This document shows, one piece after another, positions 37,522 through 48,758 of a DNA stretch of 64,000 nt. This stretch comes from Klebsormidium nitens (taxonomy: Eukaryota > Streptophyta > Klebsormidiophyceae > Klebsormidiales > Klebsormidiaceae). The notes below the pieces were generated by a model. The model searched no databases. It saw nothing but the letters and a program-made list of their open reading frames with translations, and was not told where the DNA came from. The first letter of the stretch is position 1. Every line of letters begins with the position of its first letter. Location: NCBI GenBank assembly GCA_000708835.1, contig DF236983.1, forward strand, positions 66,253-130,252, in the 5' to 3' direction. A program made the translations under genes and the position numbers.

Positions 37522-40500
37522 ATGCTGCTCAGGGTCGCAGGTAGGGTGAGCAGAAGGCAAGTTGGAACATTCTTGGTGAGGCGTCTTTCCCAGGGTTTTT
37601 ACGCTGACAACATGGCTACCGCACAGGTGGATGCAAGCAAAGTCAACGGGACACCCAGCATTATGAACACATTGGGCACATCCGATCAGATTGTGAAAGA
37701 TGCTCTGGAAGGGAAGCACGTCCTTCAGAAGCTTGGCAAGGATGACATTCTCGTTGAAGACGAGGAGCTCCTGTCAAAAGAGTTTATCAACATTCTCAGG
37801 GAACTGAATGGGGAGGACATCGCAGAGGTGGTAGGTGACATTGGCCCTCGATGGAGTGTCAGCATGCTGACAACAGCTCACTGAAAGGAATCTGCGTTCC
37901 ATCAATGGACATGCTGTTGATGAGAGATCCAGTGCAGATGATTATGCCAATGGATGCAAAGGATCCGAGTTTGTTGCCATCCGTAGTTTGTTATTATGAG
38001 CACAAAATCCTCAACTTTACAGTCAAGTCAGATGCAAAGTTGATACACGGTCTTCCTGATGCAGGTCAAAGAATGCCACACCCTTGCTGCAAGCTACCAG
38101 ACTTCAGGCAAAGTGGAAGATCTCAAAAGACTGGAGAAGATCATCAATGAGCTCTCGCCTGGCGAGTCTATTGTGGCGACAAGTGCATTCAGCCACATTT
38201 TGCAGGTGCAATTTCATCTCTTGGTATCTATTTGACACGAAACTTCTACCTCGACGACTTGACTGATAATGCTGTGATAGGTCCTTGGTACATGCACTTT
38301 CCCGACCAGAGTACTTTGCTGATCGACCTTCTCAACAATCCCATACCCCATGATTGAGCTCCTGAAGCCTGGCAAGTGAGATGCACCATCAACTGGAGGA
38401 AGAATGGCTGTACAATTCTTATGTCCTCATTGCTGTTCTACAGCTCTCCAATCTTGCCGAGGAGGTCCAGATCGCACTCCGACAGAGGGCACAGAAGAAG
38501 TCAGGTCACTTCTCTGATGAAGCACATGGAATGACAGAGTCGACAATCCAGGTAAGCTGCGCACGCGGCACCAACATATCTTTGCATCAACTGTGTCAGT
38601 GGCCGGGGCAAGATTGGTGCGAAACTGCTGTGTAGGCTCAAGCATGCTCTGAGTTTTCAATGCTCTCTGATGAAATTTCAGGGCAGGATTGTAAAGAAAG
38701 TCAAGCATTGGCTGAGTGAATGGAGGCACCAGGTGTAGCTACTTGAATGCTGCAATTGACATTCAGAAGCGTTGAGCCGTGCTGCAACGTCTACATTGGA
38801 ATGTGTACCAAGCTCGCAACATTTCATGCAGGAAACATTCGGGAAGCTGCTGAACTCTGGGAAGACTAAAGAGGATATCCATGCTGCTTTGAAAGCCCAA
38901 TGCGTGGACCTTGTCTTCACCGCGCATCCCACTCAAGCTGTGAGAAGGTATGTTCATTAGATGGACTCCATATGTCACACGGCTGGCAAGGAATCTTCTG
39001 GCCACATGCTTCGACATGTGACATGATGTTTGCACTTATTTCAGGAGTTCTGATCAGCCTCCCGCACCTTGAAAGGCTGGTTCAACAACGGCGTTGTTCT
39101 AGTGCAAGCAGAGTTATGCCTGGGAATTCAACTCATGCCTGTCTCCTGCTCTATCCTGCAGATTGCGTTGAGCCACATGCCTGATTGCTACACTGTCCTG
39201 CAGATCTCTCTTACAGAAGCACTTCAAGATCCGGAACATACTGTCCGCACTGCATTCGTCTGCTGTCCTCTCAGAGAATGAAAAGAATGAGTTATTGGAG
39301 TCTTTGAGGAGCAGCATGCAAGGAGGTACGCCAACTTCTTCCTCTTCTGTCAGGTTTCCTCCTCCTTGCCTGTTACTTCTTTTGAAGATGGTAATATGTT
39401 CCTGTATAGCTCGTTGAAAGATTTGTGGAAGACTGCTTCTGAATGCGAAACAAGCGGACAGTGTGCTGCATTTAGTCGAAAGAAGTCTCTGATATATGAA
39501 GTACCGTTTACGAGACTTTTGCAAACATTCATGCAAAGTCAGTGCAAGAGGACACTCATGGCTCCCTTGCATCTGCTTCAACCAGCCTGGCGCACAGACG
39601 AGATCAGGAGGACACCACCAACCCCCCAGGATGAGATGAGGGCTGGAATGAGCTACTTCCACGAAACAATCTTCCACGGGCTGCCACGCTTCTTGAAGAG
39701 GGTCGATACAGCACTCTTTTCGATCGGTATTGAGGAGCGGTTGCCTCTGGACACCCAGATCTTCAAGTTCAGTTCCTGGATGGGTGGAGACAGAGATGGT
39801 GAGTTTCGTCACCACGGTTTTCTCAGGTCATAAGACAAGGGTTTGCCGTTCGCAAGAAAGTCTACTTATTGGAGAACGATGGTCCAGTGCCTGTCTGTGA
39901 AGCCTATGCGGCTCCTTTATTACGAGATTCTGGACGAGTTCTCTTAGTTTTCCGCGTATTCTGCACAGGGAACCCCCGCGTCACTCCTCCGGTGACCCGC
40001 GATGTGTTGCTGCTGTCTCGACTCATGGCAGCCAACCTCTACTTCCACGAAATCGAGTGAGCTGCCGTTTCATGGAGCCAACACTTTCGACCAAAGCTAC
40101 TTGACATCTTTCCAAACCTGTAGTAGTCTGACGAACCTTAGGAAGACTACAGGTGCTCGCAAGAAAAATCTCCGTTTGATGGAGGTTGCCTCAATGCTGG
40201 TGTAGCTGTTATAACTCATTGCAGCACTCAATCATACTCAATCATTTACGCTTGTTAGATGGAGTAGCACATAGTCAATATCACACACCTTCGAAACCAT
40301 GTCACGTAATTAGCCCCAGGTTCTTCGACCCTTTTTGTATCCTAACAGTTGCATCCGTTTACTCTTGTAATGCCAGGGGCTTGATGTTCGAGCTGAGCAT
40401 GTGGCGTTGTAGCGACAAGATGAAGCAGGTCGTCAAGGAGGTTGTTGCGAAGCAAAGCGGAAAGGAAAACGTGCAGCGACACTACTCGGGTAAGTCGCCC

Positions 40501-43500
40501 CTGGAATGCGGTGCGTCTGGGTCACAGGCCAGAGCTAGACTTTTAACTTGGTCAGGACCATTTTCCTGCGGTCCATATATGCATGTGCATCTTAGAATTT
40601 AATCGTAAGAAGCGCTTGACTTCTTATTGGTTCACTACCACAACAAGTTACCTTTTTCAAAATTGCTATTACTGTTTGCAGAGTTCTGGAAATTCATTCC
40701 CCCGACCGAGCCCTACCGAGTCCTCCTGTCGGAGGTCCGCGATAAGCTGTACTACACACGAGAGCACTTCCAGGCACAGTTGGAAGGGCGGCAGTCATAC
40801 ACGGACGAGGCCGAGCTTGTCTTGCGCACCGATGACGTAAGCAGAAGACAGACTGTGGTGCTTCCTTTCAGGCCGACTGCGAAGTAATTTGCACCGTAGG
40901 CTGCATGCTGCGTTGGACAGAGTGCTTCATCATGAAGAGGCCTTCAAAGTACCGACACGAGTTTCATGTGCACCGTGTTATGCTTTGCAGTTGCTGGACA
41001 CTCTGAAGGTCTGCTACGACTCCCTCTGTGCCACTGGGGACAAGGCCATCGCTGACGGACGTCTTCTAGACGTTATGCGCCAGGTGGGTTTAACTTCCTT
41101 GGAGACACGTTCCTGCTCCATGAAAGCGAGGATCTGATGGCCGGTATCCGAAAGCGTGCATGACATTCATCGCTGAACTGGTCGCAACCCATATTGTCCC
41201 TTTTCATGAAGGCACAACCACGAGTTAGTACCAATTCAGGATTCTCAAGCAAAAGTGTTGAACTGCATAAGTTGGTCTTTCTCGGACCCCTGATTGCTCT
41301 CCCGGCTTGCTTCCGCTTACCCGTCGAGAGACATTTGGCCAATTCTAATTCCAGAGGTTTTTATGAACCCCAGGTCCAGGCATTCGGTATGTCCCTGGTG
41401 AAGTTGGACATCCGCCAGGAATCCGAGCGCCACACGGACGCCATCGATGCCATCACGACGTACCTGGGCATCGGTTCGTACAAGTCATGGTCTGAGGAAG
41501 ACAAGCAGGCCTGGCTGCTCAAGGAGCTGCAGGGGAAGCGGCCCCTGTTTGGGGCGGACCTAGAGACGAGCGACGAAGTGAAGGAGGTGCTCGACACGTT
41601 CCGCGTGATTGGCGAGTTTCCAACCGAGTCGTTTGGGGCGTACGTCATCTCCATGGTGAGTTGTGGACCGTGCTCGTTGTGGCAAAGAGTCAAGAGGAAA
41701 GGTCGCAAACGAATTCGAAATACGAGGAAAGACGCTGAGGACCAATCATCATCCTTCAAAAGAAACAACGTGTACATAGGTTCTGGACATGAGGGAAGAA
41801 GTGCGAAGGACAAATATTCTACTTCGCGAAGGGCTTTCAGGCCCAATTTTGCATTAGCCTATAGGGACGCGTTCGTGTTTGGGTCGGGCTTCAGAATTAT
41901 CCGAGTATCATCCGTCTATTTCTAGCGAAACCTCCCGGTCCGTTTCTCCACCACCTTGACGCCCTGCCGCGGCGGCCGTGCAGGCGACCTCGCCTTCGGA
42001 CGTCCTCTCCGTCGAGCTCCTGCAGCGCGAGTGCGGTGTCAAGACGCCGCTGCGCGTGGTGCCCCTCTTCGAGAAGCTGGCCGATCTCCAGGGCGCCCCT
42101 GCGGCCGTCGAACGGCTCTTCTCGGTGGACTGGTACCGCAAGCGCATCGACGGGAAGCAGGAGGTCATGATTGGCTACTCGGACTCTGGCAAGGATGCCG
42201 GGCGGCTGTCCGCGGCCTGGCAGGTGTACGTTGCACAGGAGGACCTGGCCAAGGTGGCCGCCAAGTATGACGTCAGGCTGACGTTGTTCCACGGCCGAGG
42301 CGGGACGGTCGGCAGAGGAGGGGGGCCCACGCATCTTGCCATCCTGTCCCAGCCGCCAGGTAAGCGTGCAGTGGTCGACCCCTTTGAATCGAAGATGCAT
42401 CCTGCTCCTTCAGTCTGCTGCCTCTACCTCACCAACATTTTCTTCCCAAGCCTGCTCGCTCCACCGGTCAGGTGTCCGGTGTCTATTGAGGATCCCTTCG
42501 GTGTTCGACTGTTGCCTCCGGTGTTTCCATCTTTTGTGTGCTTCTCAGACTCACGTCCCCTCCCCCGACTGACGCCTCCCATTGTTTGCCAGGCACCATC
42601 AACGGCTCGCTGCGCCTGACCGTTCAGGGCGAGGTCATCGAGCAGTCCTTCGGCGAGAAGAACCTGTGCTTCCGCACCCTCGAGCGTTTCACATCCGCCA
42701 CGCTGGAGCACAGCCTGCACCCCCCCATCTCGCCCAAGCCCGAGTGGCGTGCGCTGATGAACGAGCTTGCCGCCACGTCCGTTGTTGAGTACCGCGAGGT
42801 TGTCTTCAAGACGCCCCGCTTCGTGGAGTACTTCCGCTCGGTAAGGCCGCCGTTCGCTTATTACCTCTTAATGGACTTCAACCCCTGAGCAGTGCACCGT
42901 GCTGTCGAGATTTACCTTACAATAAGATTCTCGTCTAATATCTCTTTGCTCTTGCGGCGGCTTGTCACTTTGGGGCTCTCTTTCTGTTCTGACAACCCCT
43001 GAGGATATAGACTTTGGTCGTGCCGCTGATGTCGTCGCTGGGTAATCTCTCTGCTGCGGAATGGAAGCTATCATTTGCGAATCGCCATTTAGAGACTGTA
43101 TGAAGGAAGCTGTCATTTCTGAATGGCCGTCTCGTGACTTTTGAACGCTTGTTGGGCTTCGAAAAACCTCGGCAAGGCACGCCACGGGTGTGATGCAAAG
43201 ACTGAGGAGATGCAACAAGAGTCTCTGTTGAACTTTGCAATTGATCTAAAGTGTTCTCCTCTTAGGCGACACCCGAGCTGGAGTACGGGCGTATGAACAT
43301 TGGCAGCCGGCCAGCCAAGCGGAAGCCGTCTGGCGGCATTGAGTCGCTTCGGGCCATTCCCTGGATCTTTGCGTGGACACAGACGCGCTTCCACCTCCCC
43401 GTCTGGCTTGGGATCGGTGAGTTGCAATTTGTCCGTCGTCAATTTTGGTGATTAATATTCCAAGAACGATCATATGGACTCACATTGCCGAGCACATGCT

Positions 43501-46053
43501 TCGAGTTTTGCCTCGCCCTGTTGCAGGGGTACCTCACGAATTGGAGCGTGCGGCCATGAGGTTCACTTCGTATCCGTAAAGGTAGCTTTACTGATATTAG
43601 ACCTAGAGTCAGAAAGGAATAGAGAATCCCAGTGACCAGATGTGCTGTCACCCGTAAGCATCCGCGCACTTCCAGCACACTTGCTCCGTCGGCAATGAGC
43701 TACCTGAGAACGAAACAAGGGTCGAAGTACTGTAACTTTCCTGTCCCCTGTTTCGTTTCCACCATTCCACTGGTATTTCGGTGTGTGAAAGTCCTCTGAT
43801 GTACAGCAGCTACGATTTCCCGCAAAACGGATCCCGTCTCCCTTCTCTGCTAGGTGGCGCAATCAAGCAGTCCCTGGAGAAGAACCCCGACAACCTGGCG
43901 CTGATGCGATCCATGTACAACGAGTGGCCCTTCTTCCAGGTCACCATCGACCTTATCGAGATGGTCTTTGCGAAGGCGGACCCGCGCGTTGCTGAAATGT
44001 ACGACAGGCTCCTGGTGAGTATTCCCGACTGCACGAACTTTTCCTGTGCGAGATGTCTTCCTCGTTCATGTCGGCGCTTTCAAGCCATATTCTTGGAAAG
44101 GAGAAACTTTGAATGAAAGCGATGGAAGAGGAAGCAAATTGCTCTTCAAGAACCCTGACTCTGGCAAGTTGGGCAGCCTCGTCCATTCATTTGTCGTTGG
44201 CAACGATGTATTGGCTGCAGATGTTGCGATTATTACAGACGCATGGAAAGCTGAAATCTGCAAGACTTTTATGTCCAGGTGAACTCCGAGCTGCAGCCGT
44301 TTGGGGAGGAGCTGCGGAACAAGTTCAGGGAGACAAAGGACTTTCTCCTCAAGGTGAGCTTTTGATCCGCTTTCTGATTACGCCATTCACTTTCAATAAG
44401 CTCGTGCGCAATTGCTGGCGAATTCCTGAGCCTCGCCATCTCTTTCCCTTGCTGATCTCTGACAAAGCCCTGTTTTTCTGAACGTCTGCAACTTCGACGT
44501 CTGCTGCATAATTTAGACACGAAGAAAAAACCAAAAAGACCCAGACGACTTCGCATGTGGACTGGTCAACATTCCTGCCTAGTCAACCTAAAGTATTCGC
44601 GTTACTCACACGAGCCTTGTATAGGTTCAGCAGGACACAAACGATGTTCTGTACGCCAATCGAACGGTTGCTTCATACATACATACATCGCCCATACAGC
44701 TAAGCGATGACGGTGCCAGTGTCTGTCTTTTGCGCACGTTGGTCAACTCTCGGATTTGGCATGAATACCTCGCCTAGAGTCCAGTGAGGGGGACATCCTT
44801 GAAGCACAAGGTTAAACGAGCCCGCCAACATGACTGGTTGGCATTTTGCGGCTGTTTGCAGATTGCGGGGCACAACTTCGTTCTGCAGCACAACCCGCAG
44901 CTGTTCCAGAGGCTGATCATCCGCGATGTGAGTCGCCCGTTGCGCAAGCCTCACCCCAATATCTGCCCGACTGGAGCTCTCTCTTCAAGCTTCGCGGTTC
45001 TAATCTGCCCTGCATGCATCTTCTTTGAGAAGCAAACTGAACAGTGCCAGTGGTACGCTCCTCTTGACACCGAAAATCGTCGAGAAGGACCCAGATTTGT
45101 CACGGTCTGCTGGCGGCAGTGAGTTCTCGGAATGGGTGGGCGCGAAACCCTTGTCAGAGACGTTGTTCGTCAGGTCCGAAGCCCCACTGACCGTGACAAC
45201 GTAGAGGGCTTGTTTACGTTCACCAACCTGACGAGTCCGACTTGGAGAGGCCAGATTCTGGAACAATTACTAATGATGTTGCGGCCTTACCTCGGTCAAC
45301 CTTACCTTTCCACGTCCCTGTTTGGACCTCAAGAGTTTCGATTGTTTAGCACCAGAATCTATTTTTACTCAACCTAACCCAATCTGGTTAACCCGCTCCT
45401 TCCAGCCCTGGATCACGTGCCTCAACGTTCAGCAAGCGTACTGTCTCAAGCACATGCGCGACCAGGGCCACCAGATGAGCGTCAAGAGCCCGCTCGCTAC
45501 TGCCGTCAACCCCATCTTTGGAACGGCAACGGCCCCGCCCAAGAAGTCCGACGAGCTGTTGCAGCTGAATCAGACCACCGAGTTTGCCCCGGGGCTCGAG
45601 GGTAGGTTTTCGTCCTTGAGAATGGCCGCAATCTTGTTGACTTCTGCTCTACATTCGGCCGGAGATAACGTCGTAGCGGAGCAGATTGATAGTGCATGAT
45701 CCTTCAGACGTGTCGGGTGCCAAGCCGATGTTGGATTGGAATCCGAAGCTTAATGCGACAGAGAGCCATTTGGAATGTCTACTGCGTCCATCTTCGGCTG
45801 GCCTTTTGAGAGAACAATTGCGTCTCAGGTAGCAGCGGCAGACATATTGCAATACTGCTTTGGGAATCTGAGACACTTTCGAACCAGTTCTGCTCGAGAC
45901 CATGCGCTTCTTGGTGCATCCTAGTCACGCTGCAGTGGATTTCCAAGTGCTCGCTGCTCCCCAGCCTGCATCATTTTAACCGCTTTCTTCCCTGCAGATT
46001 GCCTCATCCTCAGCATGAAGGGCATTGCTGCCGGGTTGCAGAACACGGGTTAG
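37522..46053 (+). CDS. PPC: Phosphoenolpyruvate carboxylase, plant-type
   Basis: Carboxylates phosphoenolpyruvate with bicarbonate to oxaloacetate. Exons: 37522 (or 37612)-37830, 38065-38205, 38444-38551, 38832-38947, 39204-39325, 39586-39798, 39969-40056, 40377-40489, 40682-40836, 40991-41083, 41374-41655, 41984-42359, 42593-42840, 43266-43416, 43854-44014, 44279-44353, 44862-44927, 45406-45601, 45998-46053; all phases agree. From ATG 37612 it has 992 residues; from ATG 37522 it has 1022. Catalytic blocks are intact: TAHPTQ (His about 188), [40 protein letters not shown] and MNIGSRP. The C-terminal QNTG marks the plant type, not the bacterial type (RNTG). The residue before TPELEYG is Ala, the C3 form. 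The usual N-terminal phosphorylation block around SIDAQL is not seen. The 30-residue upstream extension is Arg-rich and amphipathic, like a targeting peptide. Confidence 0.95.
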
Positions 46054-47451
46054 GCAAGAGGGTGTCTCACGGGGAAATGGAGTGGGGCCGGAGAGGAAGG
46101 AAGGTCTCCCCGGATGCTCCCTCCCTCAATATACTATTTTACACTTACTGCTTCGGTGGCCTGTATATACATATGGGTTCAATACCAATTTGTTTGTGCA
46201 CGGTTCGAAATTTAGCGTAGTCCAGCTTGGGAAGACGCTGTGTTAGACATTCGCTGTTGTAAGAAACCATACAAGGTACCTAATCTGCTTGATGTTTGCT
46301 AAATGCAGCAAACAGTGTTCAATGCTTATTTTAACATAAACGGTGCAATGGAAAAATGCCAGAAGAAAAGTATTTGCAATCAGTGTGCATGGCTTGTCCA
46401 ATTTGTGGCTGAGGCCAATCGATGTGTCGCATACACCTTGAAGCATGTGCAAACATTGTTGTCGGGAAGGCCCTATTGGTGCTTGCGTGCATGTGCATGA
46501 CTTTCACTTTTCGATTTGTTCGGTCTTGACAACAGTGTTCTTTTCAAGCAAAAGGCCGTATACACTAGGGCCCCTGCGACATGCATGCATGCAAATTCGA
46601 CAAGCATGCGGCCACTCAGATCGATCCTGGTTCTGATGGCCCAAAGGCACATGTGCGCGACCGCATAACATCGCGATCACGCGTATGGACCTGCGCCATG
46701 GACCATGCGCGCGCATCGAAGTAAACTTTGCAGTGACTTCGCACTCTACCGTAAACGTTGTAGCAATATCATTGGTGTTAAAAAACCTGCAACAAAGGTC
46801 TGATAGCCCGAAATTACCTGCGTGGTAGGAAGCGACCATAGACGTGTGTTAACAAAGGACGACTCCCTGGACTAGCTTGCAGGGAAGTTCTCCTAGTTCC
46901 CGACGGACTAGCTCGAAGTTGCGTTTCGATGTGGGCCCCGGTCAAATCGTCATTGCGTGCGTTTCGACTCTCTTGCTACACACCCTCTCCCCCGGCTTCC
47001 TCAAATGGTTTCAACAAGCGGACAGGAGTTGGCCCGAACAAGCGCCGCGTCCGAAACATGACGGCATCAGCACTTGCAAAGCGATCGAGGCTCGAGTGCA
47101 ATGCAGAGACTACATGCCAACTAGCCAGGCCAACTGCACTACCGGTCCTCCATGGACCTCTCCCCCAGATAAGTTCAGCGCAGCCGGTGCGCAGTGTCTT
47201 GGTTTCGGACGCCGTGTGTACGGTATGGTCCTTCAGCGTTCCTCCGTCGGAACCTTCGGCGTCCGAAACCCCTCAACCCTCATCAGCTGCCTGGCAGGCC
47301 GGCGCCGGGCGCTTTCGCGATACACGCGGCCGCGGCAAGCCATGACCTGCTTTCTTTAGTTACAGACGCCTCGAAGCAGCAACTTGAAGGACTCCAAGTA
47401 AAAAGCAGCGGGTGTACTTGACGGATCCCCGGTCCAAAGCGTCCGCACTTG
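46054..47451. other. Intergenic after PEPC
   Basis: Holds the PEPC 3' UTR. Near 46580 there is a short ATGCATGC run. A perfect 14-bp inverted repeat, GGTTTCGGACGCCG (47201-47214) with its complement at 47257-47270, could form a hairpin with a 42-base loop. Open frames across 46877-47359 have no recognisable domain. Confidence 0.5.
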
Positions 47452-47692
47452 AGAGTATCGGCCCTTATTCCGGAATTCTGCAATTCCGGACGGGTAAAGC
47501 AAAAACCTTATTCCGAACCTAACAAGCAGTTTACCGAGCACGCTGGGACTTTCACCTGTTCCGAGTCCGGATGGTATGAACGCAATCCAGGAAACTGTGT
47601 GTCAACTTACCGACTGAATCTGTTATGTCCGAAATAAGGTCTTTGCTTTACCCGTCCGGAATGCAAAATTCCGGAATTAGGGCCGATACTCT
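47452..47692. mobile_element. MITE-like element with about 65-bp terminal inverted repeats
   Basis: The left arm (47452-47515, starting AGAGTATCGGCCC) matches the reverse complement of the right arm (47630-47692, ending GGGCCGATACTCT) over about 63 bases with a few mismatches and one indel. Both arms contain the inner palindromic block TTCCGGAATT. The core of about 115 bp has no open frame of note. A target-site duplication is not clear; only TTG/TTG-like bases flank it. The length of about 241 bp and long arms fit a non-autonomous DNA transposon. The superfamily cannot be named from this. Confidence 0.75.
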
Positions 47693-47772
47693 TGTATTCT
47701 TGTAATATTAGGTTGGACACGCGAGGGAAAAGTCTTGGAACCTGCGTCCTTGTTCAGTGTGCCTGGCGAAGG

Positions 47773-47908
47773 ATGATGCAGGACCTTCCGGGCAACGTGC
47801 TTCAGGTAATCCTCCACATGCACTACAGAACCCGTATGCCCTGGTCGCCGCCACGTGCTTCTGCAAAACCTCTCGCCGCGCACCCGCGGAAAACCCGGGC
47901 GTCTGGAA
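47773..47908 (+). pseudogene. F-box domain fragment, frameshifted
   Basis: One frame reads MMQDLPGNVLQVILHMHYRT, the first half of an F-box. The second half, YALVAATCFCKTSRRAPAENPGVWK, lies in another frame a few bases later and is followed by a GTAAGC that could be a donor. Together they fit the F-box pattern LP..VL..I......(A/V)..VCK.WR...., so a short indel separates them. It begins about 80 bp after the MITE-like element. No clear downstream exon was found. It is probably a decayed F-box gene, though an assembly error of one or two bases is possible. Confidence 0.45.
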
Positions 47909-48758
47909 GTAAGCGTTTTACGGCGCAGGGACTGGGAGAGGCGAAGAGCCGCTCAAAGACCATTGCGCGGAGCAGAGCGCACATTGGAGGCGGAGGTTGA
48001 GCACTTGGGGGGCTACCGTTAACATAGGCGAACGCATCTCTGAAAACGACGGAAAGTGAATATCATCTTCTGTGAGGAGCATGAATCTTTCTTTCGGAGG
48101 TCGATTCAGGCTGGCGGCGTCACTACTAAAGACACCAAATAGATCACGAGAAGTACGTTGCCCGGAGTTCCAGCTGTTCCTGGGGCCGAAATTACGTCTC
48201 GGGCCGGGGGCCGAGGCCCAGTATATCGATCATCATGTGGCAGCCGTTCCATTGAGATATGATAGCATCGGCCGATTGAAAAAAGAAATCCTCGATGAGC
48301 TGCGGACGCTCTCTTTAGCGAACATGGCTCGTTTACTTCTAGAGTATTGATCACTGTACTATATTCTGTTTAAGACGTAAACGCACACTTTAGCAACCAT
48401 AACGCATCTAGGCTACTCACATATTGATCGGCCAGTGCTCCTTGACTGAAACACGACTTTCTACACTAAGAAAAAAGTTAGCCCCGGCCACCCTTCCGTC
48501 AACCCTCAAACCTGCCAATGCCGCCTTGCCTGCAAAGCTAAGCTGCAAGTTGTCTATAGCTCCGGCTCTAAGCAAACCAATCCTCGAGAATATGTGTATC
48601 CAACGCACTCACTCATAGCACTTCGTAGCAAACAATCTCACAAAGTTTTCAAGACTAGCCTAAGCACAACAAGGCAAGATATATAGATTACGCCTATCAA
48701 GGGTGGAACAAAAGCCGCCTGCTGCCAAAATCACCCAGCCCAACCCCAAGCCGCGCGC
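47909..48758. other. Intergenic after F-box fragment
   Basis: Lies between the F-box fragment and the 3' end of the reductase gene. Short open frames only, with no domain recognised. Confidence 0.45.

Noticed and set aside
38948-39203. Possible frame break or missing micro-exon in PEPC between exons 4 and 5
   Set aside because: Re-reading the acceptor at 39202-39203 gives R-S-L-L-Q-K-H in the correct phase, so the gene is intact.
46877-47359. Open frames of 138-160 codons after PEPC
   Set aside because: Low-complexity composition, no recognisable domain, no matching splice structure, and overlapping frames; likely chance.
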